From Kiritimatiellia bacterium (lineage in GTDB: Bacteria > Verrucomicrobiota > Kiritimatiellia > SLAD01): a stretch of 15,564 nt of DNA. The position numbers and the translations under genes are program-made. This document shows positions 1 to 7,346 of this stretch, piece by piece. The first letter of the stretch is position 1; each line of letters starts with the position of its first letter. The notes under the pieces were generated by a model that ran no database searches, was not told the DNA's origin, and worked only from the letters and a program-made list of their open reading frames with translations. The stretch covers positions 1 to 15,564 of the forward strand of contig SKXR01000033.1 of the NCBI GenBank assembly GCA_007128275.1, written 5' to 3'.

Positions 1-91
1 ACGATCCGACCCCCCATATGGCCATGCCGAGCAAGAGCGTGGCCATGCCGCTCCCGACCACCAGCCGCCATCGTTTCTCGAGCTTCTTCAT
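1..91 (-). CDS. N-terminus of a membrane-anchored protein, possibly LptC (partial, runs off the window)
   Basis: Only the first 30 codons are present. They begin with a short basic stretch (MKKLEKRWR) followed by one hydrophobic segment at about residues 10-28, the pattern of a single N-terminal inner-membrane anchor with the rest in the periplasm. The ATG overlaps the kdsA stop codon in an ATGA junction, so it is translationally coupled to kdsA and belongs to the same operon. In many Gram-negative bacteria KDO genes are followed by lptC, whose product has exactly this kind of N-terminal anchor and links the LptB2FG transporter to the periplasmic LPS bridge. That identity is inference from position and topology; 30 residues cannot prove it. 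Another bitopic envelope protein is possible. Confidence 0.6.
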   Translation of the reverse strand, partial: MKKLEKRWRLVVGSGMATLLLGMAIWGVGS

Positions 92-921
92 TTCGCCACT
101 CTCCCATCCGCAATATCGTCAATGGCCTTCAATTTTTTCACCAACGCGGGCAACGCCGCCAATCGGATTACATTGTCCTTGTCCGACAACGCCTTTTCCG
201 GCGCGGCATGCGTTTCCATAAACACGCCGTCACAGCCCGCCGCCACGGCGGCCCGCGCCAAATAAGGGGCCCAGCGTCCGTCGCCACCGGTTCCGGCCTC
301 GCCCGCCCCGGGCAACTGTACACTGTGCGTCGCATCGAAAATCACCGGATACCCGAACTCCCGCATAACCAACAGACTGCGCATATCCGCCACGAGATTG
401 TTGTACCCAAAGGAATTGCCACGTTCCGTCAGTAGAATACGCCGATTTCCCGCGTGCTCCACCTTTTCGATGATGGACCGGACATCCCACGGCGCGAGAA
501 ACTGCCCCTTCTTGATATTGACCACCCGGCCACTTTGGCCCAGAGCCACCACCAGATCGGTCTGGCGACACAGAAATGCGGGCAACTGCAGAACGTCTGC
601 GACCTCCGCTGCGCGGGCGACTTCTTCAACACCGTGTACGTCCGTGAGAATCGGCATCCCGTACCGCTCTTTGACCTCGCGCAAGATCTCCAAGCCCGCC
701 TGCATGCCCGGTCCCCGATACGCGCGGATCGATGTGCGGTTGGCTTTGTCGTAGGAGGCTTTGAACACCACGGGAATGGTCTCGCGCCGGCCGAGATCGG
801 CCAGACGACGCGCCAAGGCCAACGTGCTTTTCCGACTTTCGATCACACACGGCCCGGCAAACAACACCAACGGCTGTTTCCCGCCGATACGGATCGATCC
901 AATTTGTACGGTGCCTTTCAT
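88..921 (-). CDS. kdsA: 3-deoxy-8-phosphooctulonate synthase (KDO-8-phosphate synthase), metal-dependent type
   Basis: The enzyme condenses phosphoenolpyruvate with arabinose-5-phosphate to give KDO-8-phosphate, a committed step of LPS inner-core synthesis in the cytoplasm. The 277-residue product matches the whole family. Visible motifs are AGPCVIES (residues 22-29), FKASYDKANR, the segment LPAFLCRQTDL, KKGQFLAPWD, FGYNNL, ATHSVQLPG and the C-terminal CDGVFMETH. Cys25, His199, Glu236 and Asp247 fall at the four metal-ligand positions known from the Aquifex enzyme, so this is the metal-dependent class; the E. coli class has Asn in place of the Cys. I chose the ATG at 921 because it gives the family N-terminus. 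A GTG at 954 would add 11 residues that do not resemble the family. The gene lies 37 bp behind kdsB. Confidence 0.95.
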   Translation of the reverse strand: MKGTVQIGSIRIGGKQPLVLFAGPCVIESRKSTLALARRLADLGRRETIPVVFKASYDKANRTSIRAYRGPGMQAGLEILREVKERYGMPILTDVHGVEEVARAAEVADVLQLPAFLCRQTDLVVALGQSGRVVNIKKGQFLAPWDVRSIIEKVEHAGNRRILLTERGNSFGYNNLVADMRSLLVMREFGYPVIFDATHSVQLPGAGEAGTGGDGRWAPYLARAAVAAGCDGVFMETHAAPEKALSDKDNVIRLAALPALVKKLKAIDDIADGRVAK

Positions 922-958
922 GTCCTTATGTGTCCCATATCCAGAAAGTCTCACAAGC

Positions 959-1711
959 CTACGCCAATCCCGCCCGACGCAACGCCTCTTCCGCCAACGC
1001 GATGTCCTTCGGTTCGTCCACGCCCAAAGCGGACGATTCCGTGATGATCACTTTCATCCGTGCGCCGATGTGCAGCGCGCGCAATTGTTCGAGTTTCTCC
1101 GCCAATTCCAGTCGCGACGGTGGGGTTCGCACCAAGCGCTCCAGGAATTCCCGGCGATACCCGTAAATCCCAATATGGCGCAAGTATAAGGGGGCGGCCC
1201 CCTCTTCACCATCCTTTTCGCGGACGTATGGAATGGGGGAGCGGGAAAAATACAGCGCGCGACCCGACTCGTCACACACCACCTTAACGACGGAAGGCTG
1301 CAACACCAACGCCTCGTCGCGGATCGGCTCGGCGGCGGTCGCCATATCCCAATGCGATCCGTCCCGGACTTCCGCCGCCACTTCGTCGATCAAACCGGGA
1401 TCGATCAGTGGTTCATCGCCTTGGATATTCACCACCGCCTCCACCCGCAATTCCTGCACGGCTTCGGCGATGCGATCCGTCCCGGAGGGATGATCCGGGC
1501 GCGTCATGACCGCGCGGCCGCCAAACGCGTCCACCGCCGCCGCGATCCGGTCGTCGTCCGTGGCCACCAGCAGATGATCCAGTTGCCTCGCCTCCGAGGC
1601 GCGTTCCCAGACCCACTGGATCAGGGGTTTACCGCACAGTTCAGCGAGGATCTTGCCCGGGAATCGGGTCGATCCCCACCGGGCGGGTATGACTCCGGCG
1701 ACAGTGCTCAT
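959..1711 (-). CDS. kdsB: 3-deoxy-manno-octulosonate cytidylyltransferase (CMP-KDO synthetase)
   Basis: KdsB activates KDO with CTP to give CMP-KDO, the donor used by the KDO transferase WaaA on lipid A. The 250-residue length equals the family norm (E. coli 248). The N-terminal nucleotide-binding signature IPARWGSTRFPGK is at residues 8-20. It is followed by the conserved blocks DHPSGTDR, NIQGDEPLI and ALYFSRSPIPY, then LRHIGIYGYRREFL, LEQLRAL and a C-terminal GVDEP. The ATG overlaps the stop codon of the heptose kinase gene by four bases (ATGA), and kdsA follows on the same strand, so the KDO synthesis and activation steps are co-expressed. No KDO-8-phosphate phosphatase (KdsC) or arabinose-5-phosphate isomerase (KdsD) is visible here; they must lie elsewhere. 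Confidence 0.96.
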   Translation of the reverse strand: MSTVAGVIPARWGSTRFPGKILAELCGKPLIQWVWERASEARQLDHLLVATDDDRIAAAVDAFGGRAVMTRPDHPSGTDRIAEAVQELRVEAVVNIQGDEPLIDPGLIDEVAAEVRDGSHWDMATAAEPIRDEALVLQPSVVKVVCDESGRALYFSRSPIPYVREKDGEEGAAPLYLRHIGIYGYRREFLERLVRTPPSRLELAEKLEQLRALHIGARMKVIITESSALGVDEPKDIALAEEALRRAGLA

Positions 1712-2709
1712 TCGACACTGCCCAGCAGTTCATCCGCCGAGCACGGCGCGGTGCCCAGCTTGGCGACCACCACGCCGGCGGCGTAATTGGCCAGCTCCAC
1801 CGCCTCGCGATGCGTGGCGCCGGACGCCAACGCCAAGGTACTCACGGCAATCACCGTGTCGCCCGCGCCACTCACATCAAACACCTCGCGGGCGCGTGTC
1901 GGCACATGCACCGGTTTACTGCCCTCTTCCAGCAGGAACATGCCGTGCGGGCCGAGCGTGATGACGAGCAGTTCCACCCCCCACTTCTCCAACAACCGCT
2001 TGCTCACTTCCACCAGTTCCGGATCGTCCAGCGGCGGACGTTCGCGTAACGGCTCCAGCATGCCCACCGCCGCAAAAGCCTCTTTTCGGTTCGGCGTCGC
2101 CACCGTCACCCCGCGCACATCGAGCGCGTGATCATCTTTCGGATCATATCCCACGGGAATTCCCCGCTCGCGCGCGGCGGAAAGCGCGGCGTCCACGACG
2201 GCCTGACGGATCACGCCCTTGCCGTAATCCTCGATGATCACTCCGTCCACTTCCGCAATCTGCTCGCGCAGCAGGCCACAGAACCCGTCCAGACTTTCGC
2301 CTTCCAATTCCAGGGCGTCTTCCCAGTCCACGCGAACCACCTGCTGCCGGTCGGCGATGATCCGGGTCTTGACGGTCGTACGCACGTCATCGTGGGTCCA
2401 CAAGGCGTTCACCCCCACACCGCCCTGTTGCAAAAGCGACTTCAACGCGCGGGCATCCGAATCGCGGCCCACGACGCCGGCCACTTCGCCCCGACCGCCG
2501 AGCGACTGCACGTTCCACGCCACATTGCTCGCGCCGCCGGGCATGCATTTTTCGTGGGTAACATTCACCACCGGAACAGGGGCTTCAGGGGAGATGCGCC
2601 GCACGGCGCCGTAGATATAGCGGTCCAGCATGAGATCCCCGATCACAAGGATTCGCTGGGCGGCAAACTTCTTTATCAACTCCCGGGCACGGTCACGGCT
2701 GAGCGTCAT
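1708..2709 (-). CDS. hldA: D-glycero-beta-D-manno-heptose-7-phosphate kinase (PfkB family), stand-alone
   Basis: This ribokinase/PfkB-family protein of 333 residues resembles the kinase half of HldE (RfaE). It would phosphorylate heptose-7-phosphate at C1 on the way to ADP-heptose for the LPS inner core. Supporting motifs are IGDLMLDRYIYG (residues 23-34), the substrate-side RISPEAPVPV (38-47), GGASNVAWN (58-66), the charged segment RTTVKTRII, and the ATP/anion-hole motif DVSGAGDT with the expected catalytic base Asp284. The protein ends soon after the kinase domain. The adenylyltransferase half of E. coli HldE is absent, so a separate HldC-type gene is expected elsewhere. A GAGG ribosome-binding site overlaps the stop codon of the DUF3108 gene 10 bp upstream. 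Other PfkB sugar kinases are less likely given the motif set and the KDO neighbours. Confidence 0.88.
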   Translation of the reverse strand: MTLSRDRARELIKKFAAQRILVIGDLMLDRYIYGAVRRISPEAPVPVVNVTHEKCMPGGASNVAWNVQSLGGRGEVAGVVGRDSDARALKSLLQQGGVGVNALWTHDDVRTTVKTRIIADRQQVVRVDWEDALELEGESLDGFCGLLREQIAEVDGVIIEDYGKGVIRQAVVDAALSAARERGIPVGYDPKDDHALDVRGVTVATPNRKEAFAAVGMLEPLRERPPLDDPELVEVSKRLLEKWGVELLVITLGPHGMFLLEEGSKPVHVPTRAREVFDVSGAGDTVIAVSTLALASGATHREAVELANYAAGVVVAKLGTAPCSADELLGSVE

Positions 2710-2719
2710 GCGTCAATCC

Positions 2720-3661
2720 TCAATCGTCGTTATAATCCAGTATCCACGAATCATTACCCGGCCCGCGCACGCGTTGCAAAACTAATCGGATGCTCGCTAC
2801 GGGGATGCTGCCCACCATCTGGGTCATCAACTGGCGCTCGTCTCGCGACACCCAAAACTGGATTCGTCCGCGCCTCACAAACAAGCCTTCAAACGCCGCC
2901 TCGGGCTCCACCTCGACACTCGACACCCGCCCGTAATGACGGAGCCGGATCGCGTCGGTCCCGCGTGATTCCAACCATAGATCATAGATCTTATCGTCCG
3001 CCATCACGCGGAATTCGCGGCGTTCATTACGCTGAAACCCTTTCTTGCGCATGTAATAGGCAAAACTTAACAGATCGCGCGTGTCGGGCTCCAGCTCAAA
3101 GGTGTCTTCCCGGTCGCGCGATAACGACCGCCAATGGGCAATCAGATTGTCGTAATCGAATTCTGTAATCTCGTGTGTGTGGCGACGCCCTTCCTTGCGG
3201 TCTTGCGTGAACCGGACGGGCAAGAACGTCGAGGGATCGATCAGGCTTTCGATCCGGATATCCACCGGATAAAGAGTTTCGATAACGCGATTGGAGACAA
3301 CCTCCACCCGGATGGCCACCAACGGACCGTGCTCTTCGTCGTCCTCCCATTCCGTGGAGATCACCGCCGTCCCCACCGGGATACGCCCCCAATAGACCCG
3401 ATACTCGATCTCTTCCCCCATCGGGAACCAGAGTTCCGGCAACGGATCAGGTTCCGTCGCCTCGTCATCCGGCATTCCGGCTACCGGCCCCGGCAATGCC
3501 AGGGACGCCTCTTCCTCCCCCTCCTCCTCCGACGCCGCCTTCGTGTCGAGTTCCTCCTGCGGAAGAGGCGCCTCGCCCAATGCCGCCGTGCCGGCCAACA
3601 GCCAGCCGATCACCATACAGAGCACCCATCGCCCTGCCCTGCTATGTGCGTCATCACCCAT
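2720..3661 (-). CDS. Exported DUF3108 domain protein
   Basis: The 313-residue product starts with a Sec-type signal peptide (basic SRAGR, hydrophobic segment at about residues 12-28, cleavage probably near the ALGEA region). An acidic, proline-containing linker of about 45 residues follows, rich in Glu and Asp. The rest matches the DUF3108 pattern: an opening GEEIEYRVYWGRIPVG, a middle part with FLPVRFTQDR and FDYDN, then DLLSFAYYMR, and a closing segment FWVSRDERQLMTQM before the last strands. DUF3108 proteins are periplasmic or outer-envelope beta-rich proteins without a settled biochemical role. A TTG three bases earlier is in frame, but the ATG at 3661 has the purine-rich AAGGAAGG a few bases upstream. 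It sits between holA (66 bp away) and the heptose kinase (10 bp), so it probably travels with LPS synthesis genes. Confidence 0.8.
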   Translation of the reverse strand: MGDDAHSRAGRWVLCMVIGWLLAGTAALGEAPLPQEELDTKAASEEEGEEEASLALPGPVAGMPDDEATEPDPLPELWFPMGEEIEYRVYWGRIPVGTAVISTEWEDDEEHGPLVAIRVEVVSNRVIETLYPVDIRIESLIDPSTFLPVRFTQDRKEGRRHTHEITEFDYDNLIAHWRSLSRDREDTFELEPDTRDLLSFAYYMRKKGFQRNERREFRVMADDKIYDLWLESRGTDAIRLRHYGRVSSVEVEPEAAFEGLFVRRGRIQFWVSRDERQLMTQMVGSIPVASIRLVLQRVRGPGNDSWILDYNDD

Positions 3662-3727
3662 CAAATGCCTTCCTTCATGAAACGTTGGATCAAGGAGAGC
3701 ATGAGACGTTCATTCTTCCACGAATAT

Positions 3728-4873
3728 TCATGACGACGCACGCGCCCGGGCCCGGCCGCCGACGAGACGGATCAACATAAATTCCAACGCCAACTCCTGC
3801 GGCAACGACGCGCTCACCATCTGTTCGTGCGTCTGCGCCAAGAGCTGTTGCGCGTCCAACAACTCGCGCAACGAATAACACGTCGCCTGTTCGGACAACT
3901 TGACGACGCGGTACCAGTGCATCTTCCGCGGATCACGCGGAAATTGCGATAGCGTGGCTTCGCCTTCGGCGTCCGCGTCCCACACGGCTTTCCGGTATCG
4001 TTCGGGCCCCTCCAAGCGCAACCACTTCCGGCGCATACATTCCCGCAACAACGCCAACTCCCTGAACCGATGTTCCAACCCGATGATCAAGGCGATCGGC
4101 GATTCCCGCTGAAATAGCAACTGGCGCAACGTCAACAACGCCGCGCCCAATTTCCGGTATCCGGCATGATCCGCCAAATCCCACGCAATCGATTCGCGGC
4201 CGGGCGAAACGACCGCGCGCACGGCGTCCAGCGTCACCGTCCGCTCCGCTTTGCCCAAGTACGCGGAAAGTTTCTCCGATTCCTGCATCAGACGCCGCGT
4301 ATCCGCGCCCGCGCGCAACAGGAACTGTTCCATCACCTCCGTATGGGCCGGCTTCAGCTGCAGCGATTGCCAGATGTCCGTTGCGCGGTCACGCGCCGAC
4401 TGTTCCGCTTCGCCCGATTTCTCGGGGGTCTTGAACTCGAATACCTGCGCCGACGCCTTGCACGCCTTGCAGAAGGCCGTACGCCCATCCACCTTGAGCG
4501 CACTGATTATCAGGACCTGCCCCTCCGGCAGGCCCGCCTTGATCAACCGCGTCAACCCGTCCACGCGCTTTTTTACCTCGTCGGATTTTCCCACCACGGA
4601 GTCCGAGAAATAACTGGCGTTGCGCAACCACACCACCTTCCGTCCGCCGAAGAAGCCGACCGTCTGCACCGCTTCCAATGTTTGCGCGAGCGAGGCGATC
4701 GCTTCTTCCACCAGTTCGACGGCGCCCTCGATAATCTCCAACCCCAGCGCCTGCTCCTCTTTCGGGGACAACGCGTCCACAAGGCTTCGGGCCTTCTGAT
4801 CGATCAGGTAATCGTCGTCCCCCGCAACCAGGTAGATCGATGAACCCGCCCCGCTCTGTTGTGCTGTCGCCAT
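3728..4873 (-). CDS. holA: DNA polymerase III subunit delta
   Basis: HolA is the clamp-loader subunit that opens the beta sliding clamp during chromosome replication. The 381-residue product has the expected order: an N-terminal domain starting SIYLVAGDDDYLID (family pattern: hydrophobic-G-x-D/E-x-x-L), then TVGFFGGRKVVWLRNASYF, a segment VLIISALKVDGRT, and the helical middle with ADTRRLMQESEKLSAYLG. The C-terminal collar region holds LGAALLTLRQLLFQRESP and LGLEHRFREL-like helices. I chose the ATG at 4873 because AGGAG lies nine bases upstream and the product then starts just before the conserved domain; an in-frame upstream start would add 19 unrelated basic residues inside the preceding gene. 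The gene lies 16 bp behind the peptidase-MA-like gene. Finding a replication gene inside an envelope operon is odd but not rare for holA, which is often near lptE or other housekeeping genes. Confidence 0.9.
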   Translation of the reverse strand: MATAQQSGAGSSIYLVAGDDDYLIDQKARSLVDALSPKEEQALGLEIIEGAVELVEEAIASLAQTLEAVQTVGFFGGRKVVWLRNASYFSDSVVGKSDEVKKRVDGLTRLIKAGLPEGQVLIISALKVDGRTAFCKACKASAQVFEFKTPEKSGEAEQSARDRATDIWQSLQLKPAHTEVMEQFLLRAGADTRRLMQESEKLSAYLGKAERTVTLDAVRAVVSPGRESIAWDLADHAGYRKLGAALLTLRQLLFQRESPIALIIGLEHRFRELALLRECMRRKWLRLEGPERYRKAVWDADAEGEATLSQFPRDPRKMHWYRVVKLSEQATCYSLRELLDAQQLLAQTHEQMVSASLPQELALEFMLIRLVGGRARARASS

Positions 4874-4882
4874 ACGTACTCG

Positions 4883-4887
4883 CTCCT
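4883..4887 (-). promoter_or_regulatory. Shine-Dalgarno site that sets the holA start
   Basis: AGGAG on the minus strand, nine bases before the ATG at 4873. It lies just downstream of the stop codon of the preceding gene and argues for the 4873 start over the longer in-frame alternative at 4930. Confidence 0.7.
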
Positions 4888-4889
4888 GA

Positions 4890-5774
4890 TCAATCCGCCC
4901 GTTGCACCGGCTGCTTGACCGCCTGTTCAACCCGTTCCTTCATCGCGTCGACCTCCGCCGCGCTCCATCCGTATTCTGTTTCCAGTACATGCCTCAAGGA
5001 TTGCTGCCCGTGCACCAGCGTTTCCACCAGGGCCCCCAACCGCTCTTCCCCAATCCCGTCCACGACTTCTTTCAGCAGGCGCCCGGTCTGGCGGTAAAAG
5101 GCCGCCGTGCGCACGGGCTTATCCGGATACGTCTTCATCGCGAAGAGTTCCGACCACGGGAACCAGTCGGTTTCCTCCACGGCCTCTTGTTGGCGATACA
5201 AATTCAGCCCTCGCGTCTGCTGATAGGCCAACGCCGATTCCCACCCCAAGAAGACGGCCAACCCTTCCTCCAGCCAAAGCGGCAGGTCCTCCCTTCCGTA
5301 GGCCTGCCACAAACGATAATGAACCATTTCATGCGGGATATCCACATAGGAAGCGCCCGTATGTTGATCGCGCAAAATGAAGATCTCGCGCCCCACATGC
5401 AGGGCCACGCCATCCGCGCGGCGCCCGGCGGCGCGCATCACGCGCGCCCAATCCCCTTCGTTTTCCACCACAAACAAATGCCCGCGTTCCTCGACGGCCC
5501 GCAATCCGAGACGACGCGACACGTCCGCATACGTCCATTCCGCCTCGCGCGCCACCCGTTCGAGCCGTTGGCGAGTGGCGGTATGATAGGTGAACAACTC
5601 GGTCTCCGCGTGAATCCAGGAGCCCGCGCTGCCCCGCATGACCGCGCGCCCCAACGCGGAAATATCCCGGTCGTCCAACGCCCGCCAATGCTTGATGTCA
5701 AACGCCGAGTCCTGACCGTCGACCACGGCGCAAGAACACAACATCAACAGCGCTATATGAAAACAGTTCTTCAC
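4890..5774 (-). CDS. Exported peptidase-MA-like zinc metalloprotease
   Basis: The 294-residue product begins with a signal sequence (MKNCFHIALLMLCSCAV), either cleaved or possibly a lipoprotein type with a poor lipobox. In the middle it has the zinc motif HEMVH at residues 148-152, then LWLEEGLAVFLG, whose second Glu (170) is placed as third zinc ligand. HExxH plus a downstream W-x-x-E-G-L-A is the mark of the peptidase-MA / DUF1570-like gluzincins. The substrate is unknown. I set the start at the GTG at 5774, not at the ATG at 5810, because GGAGAGG lies six bases upstream and the product then begins directly with a signal peptide. It is the first gene of the minus-strand cluster, ending 16 bp before holA. 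The 1016-residue protein at 8285-11335 carries a related catalytic domain. Confidence 0.8.
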   Translation of the reverse strand: MKNCFHIALLMLCSCAVVDGQDSAFDIKHWRALDDRDISALGRAVMRGSAGSWIHAETELFTYHTATRQRLERVAREAEWTYADVSRRLGLRAVEERGHLFVVENEGDWARVMRAAGRRADGVALHVGREIFILRDQHTGASYVDIPHEMVHYRLWQAYGREDLPLWLEEGLAVFLGWESALAYQQTRGLNLYRQQEAVEETDWFPWSELFAMKTYPDKPVRTAAFYRQTGRLLKEVVDGIGEERLGALVETLVHGQQSLRHVLETEYGWSAAEVDAMKERVEQAVKQPVQRAD

Positions 5775-5780
5775 GCACAC

Positions 5781-5787
5781 CCTCTCC
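5781..5787 (-). promoter_or_regulatory. Shine-Dalgarno site that sets the start of the metalloprotease gene
   Basis: GGAGAGG on the minus strand, six bases before the GTG at 5774. The alternative ATG at 5810 lies upstream of it and would place this purine tract inside the coding region. Confidence 0.65.
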
Positions 5788-5877
5788 ACCACACGGAAAC
5801 GCCCCGCCATTCTCAGTATGGCCAGACTCCATGGCAGGAAGAACGACTTACGCCGTCCCTACAAACGAGCATTCAAA

Positions 5878-5893
5878 CAAACAGGCCTGTTTG
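5878..5893. promoter_or_regulatory. Perfect 16-bp palindrome, candidate operator
   Basis: CAAACAGGCCTGTTTG equals its own reverse complement over all 16 bases. It sits in the 244-bp region between two divergent transcription units, 58 bp upstream of the -35 box of the HIT gene and 104 bp upstream of the minus-strand GTG. A dimeric regulator bound here could act on both units. I do not recognise the half-site as that of a known regulator. A second, weaker inverted repeat (GGCCAT / ATGGCC, 7-base loop) follows at 5917-5935. Confidence 0.4.
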
Positions 5894-5950
5894 CAGGGTC
5901 GCCATCGGGCGATAATGGCCATCATGAAAATGGCCGCACGCCCGCCCCGC

Positions 5951-5978
5951 TTGACACGTTTGGCCCTACTGATATCAT
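5951..5978 (+). promoter_or_regulatory. Sigma-70-type promoter for the HIT-family gene
   Basis: A consensus -35 box TTGACA (5951-5956) is followed after 16 bases by TATCAT (5973-5978), which matches five of six -10 positions. Transcription would start near 5985, leaving about 34 bases of leader before the ATG at 6019. No good Shine-Dalgarno sequence lies in that leader. Confidence 0.6.
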
Positions 5979-6018
5979 TCGCATCATAAACCGTCATGCA
6001 CTCCTTGTCACGCAAGCT

Positions 6019-6504
6019 ATGAAAAGCATCTGGGCACCCTGGCGAATGGAATACATCCTTGCGGACAAACAGGCGGGGTGCTTCCTGTGCGACATGCTCC
6101 AGGAAGACCGCGACCGCGATAACCTCATCCTCCTGCGCGCCGAGCACGCTTTCGTGGTGATGAACAAATACCCCTACAACAACGGCCATCTCATGATCGC
6201 CCCGTACCGGCATTTCTCGTCTATGGAAGACCTGACCGACGACGAATCGCTGGCCTTGATGCAGTTGACGCGCCGCGCTGTTCGCATCATGAAGGCCGTG
6301 ATCAAGGCGAATGGCTTCAACGTCGGAATCAATCTGGGCAAGATCGCGGGGGCGGGATTGGAAGAGCATCTGCATATCCATATCGTCCCGCGCTGGGACG
6401 GCGACACCAATTTCATGCCCGTGCTCGCGGACACCAAGGTCATGCCCCAAGCCTTGTACGAGATGTATGACCAGCTTCACCCCGCGTTCCAGGCCGGCGC
6501 GTGA
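6019..6504 (+). CDS. HIT-family nucleotide hydrolase/phosphorylase (Ap4A phosphorylase-like)
   Basis: The histidine-triad motif HLHIHIV at residues 117-123 (His117, His119, His121) is the catalytic signature of HIT proteins, which cleave or transfer nucleotidyl groups on substrates such as ADP-sugars, adenylates or diadenosine polyphosphates. The 161-residue product starts WAPWRMEYI at residues 5-13, followed by a CxxC pair (Cys21, Cys24) and the core KYPYNNGHLMIAPYRH. These features mark the bacterial HIT subgroup related to diadenosine tetraphosphate phosphorylase. I chose the ATG at 6019 because it yields this N-terminus; the open frame continues to 5818 but the added 67 residues are unlike the family and cover the promoter. 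It overlaps the next gene by four bases (GTGA), so the two are co-translated. Confidence 0.9.
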   Translation: MKSIWAPWRMEYILADKQAGCFLCDMLQEDRDRDNLILLRAEHAFVVMNKYPYNNGHLMIAPYRHFSSMEDLTDDESLALMQLTRRAVRIMKAVIKANGFNVGINLGKIAGAGLEEHLHIHIVPRWDGDTNFMPVLADTKVMPQALYEMYDQLHPAFQAGA

Positions 6505-7346
6505 CCGTGGCCCGCGTATGGATCGCCGGCAGCGGTTATGTCGGAACCCGGCTCGCCGGCGTGTTGCGGGCGCAAGGGCACGAGGTCTGGACCTTGCGGC
6601 GACGAGCTGACACGAACGACCCGCAAACCTTGTGCGGCGATCTGACCCGCCCCGACACCCTCTCGTTGCCGAGCGGTCTGACCCATGTCGTTTTTTGCGC
6701 CGGCCTCAAACAAGCCGCGCCCGCGGAGTACGAGGCACTGTTCGTTCAGGGAATCACCGGCGTGCTCGATCTGCTGGAACGGGAACCGCATCCCATCGAA
6801 CGCGTTCTTTTCACCTCCACCACCGGGGTGCATCACGAAACCGAAGGCCGCTGGATCGACGAGGATACTCCACCCAATCCGGCGCGTGACACCGCGCGGT
6901 TCTATCAGCAAGCCGAACAGATTGTCGCCGCGGGACCGTTTCCGTCCGTCGTCGCGCGATTGTCCGGCATCTACGGGCCGGGCCGGGACCGGTTACTGCG
7001 CAGTGTGCGTGATGAAACAGCCCGCAGATATCCGGGCCGCGCGCGCTATTTGAATCATATCCATCTCGATGACGCCGCAGGCGCCCTCGCACACCTGCTA
7101 CTCCTTCCCCGCACGCACCCCGCGTATCTGGTCACGGACCATGAACCGGCCGACCGCAACGCCATGCTCTGCTGGATCGCGGACGCCCTTCGGCGCGATC
7201 ATCCGCCATGGCTCGACGAATCCGAAACCCCGCCCTTTACCCGCGGGGGCAACAAACGGTGCAACAACCATCGACTCCTCGACTCCGGATACGCGTTTCG
7301 ATACCCCACCTACCGCGAAGGCTACGCCTCGCTCATGGGCCGATAG
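6501..7346 (+). CDS. NAD(P)-binding epimerase/dehydratase-like protein (extended SDR, atypical)
   Basis: The 281-residue product starts with a Rossmann fold, marked by IAGSGYVGTRLAGVL (glycines 10, 12 and 15). It then has a strand VLFTSTTGVH, a segment VVARLSGIYGPGRDRLL and a C-terminal RYPTYREGY, all typical of sugar-nucleotide epimerase-like proteins of the YeeZ type. The site where the catalytic YxxxK is expected reads YQQAE (Tyr135 to Glu139), so the lysine is missing. The protein may therefore bind NAD(P) without the usual redox chemistry, or use another residue. It starts with GTG at 6501, overlapping the stop codon of the HIT gene, and ends with TAG at 7344-7346, where the first copy of the 40-bp repeat begins. 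The substrate cannot be named from sequence. Confidence 0.8.
   Translation: MTVARVWIAGSGYVGTRLAGVLRAQGHEVWTLRRRADTNDPQTLCGDLTRPDTLSLPSGLTHVVFCAGLKQAAPAEYEALFVQGITGVLDLLEREPHPIERVLFTSTTGVHHETEGRWIDEDTPPNPARDTARFYQQAEQIVAAGPFPSVVARLSGIYGPGRDRLLRSVRDETARRYPGRARYLNHIHLDDAAGALAHLLLLPRTHPAYLVTDHEPADRNAMLCWIADALRRDHPPWLDESETPPFTRGGNKRCNNHRLLDSGYAFRYPTYREGYASLMGR

Noticed and set aside
2128..3168. 346-codon open frame on the plus strand across the heptose kinase and DUF3108 genes.
   Set aside because: It spans two real minus-strand genes and their junction, and its translation resembles no family.
3677..3733. 18-codon plus-strand peptide (starting MKRWIKES) in the gap between holA and the DUF3108 gene.
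   Set aside because: It is antisense to the operon, lacks its own promoter or ribosome-binding site, and runs into the holA stop region. The gap is better explained as leader for the DUF3108 gene.
5911..5916. GATAAT as a second -10 box upstream of the HIT gene.
   Set aside because: No acceptable -35 box lies 16-18 bases upstream, while the TTGACA/TATCAT pair nearby is clearly better.
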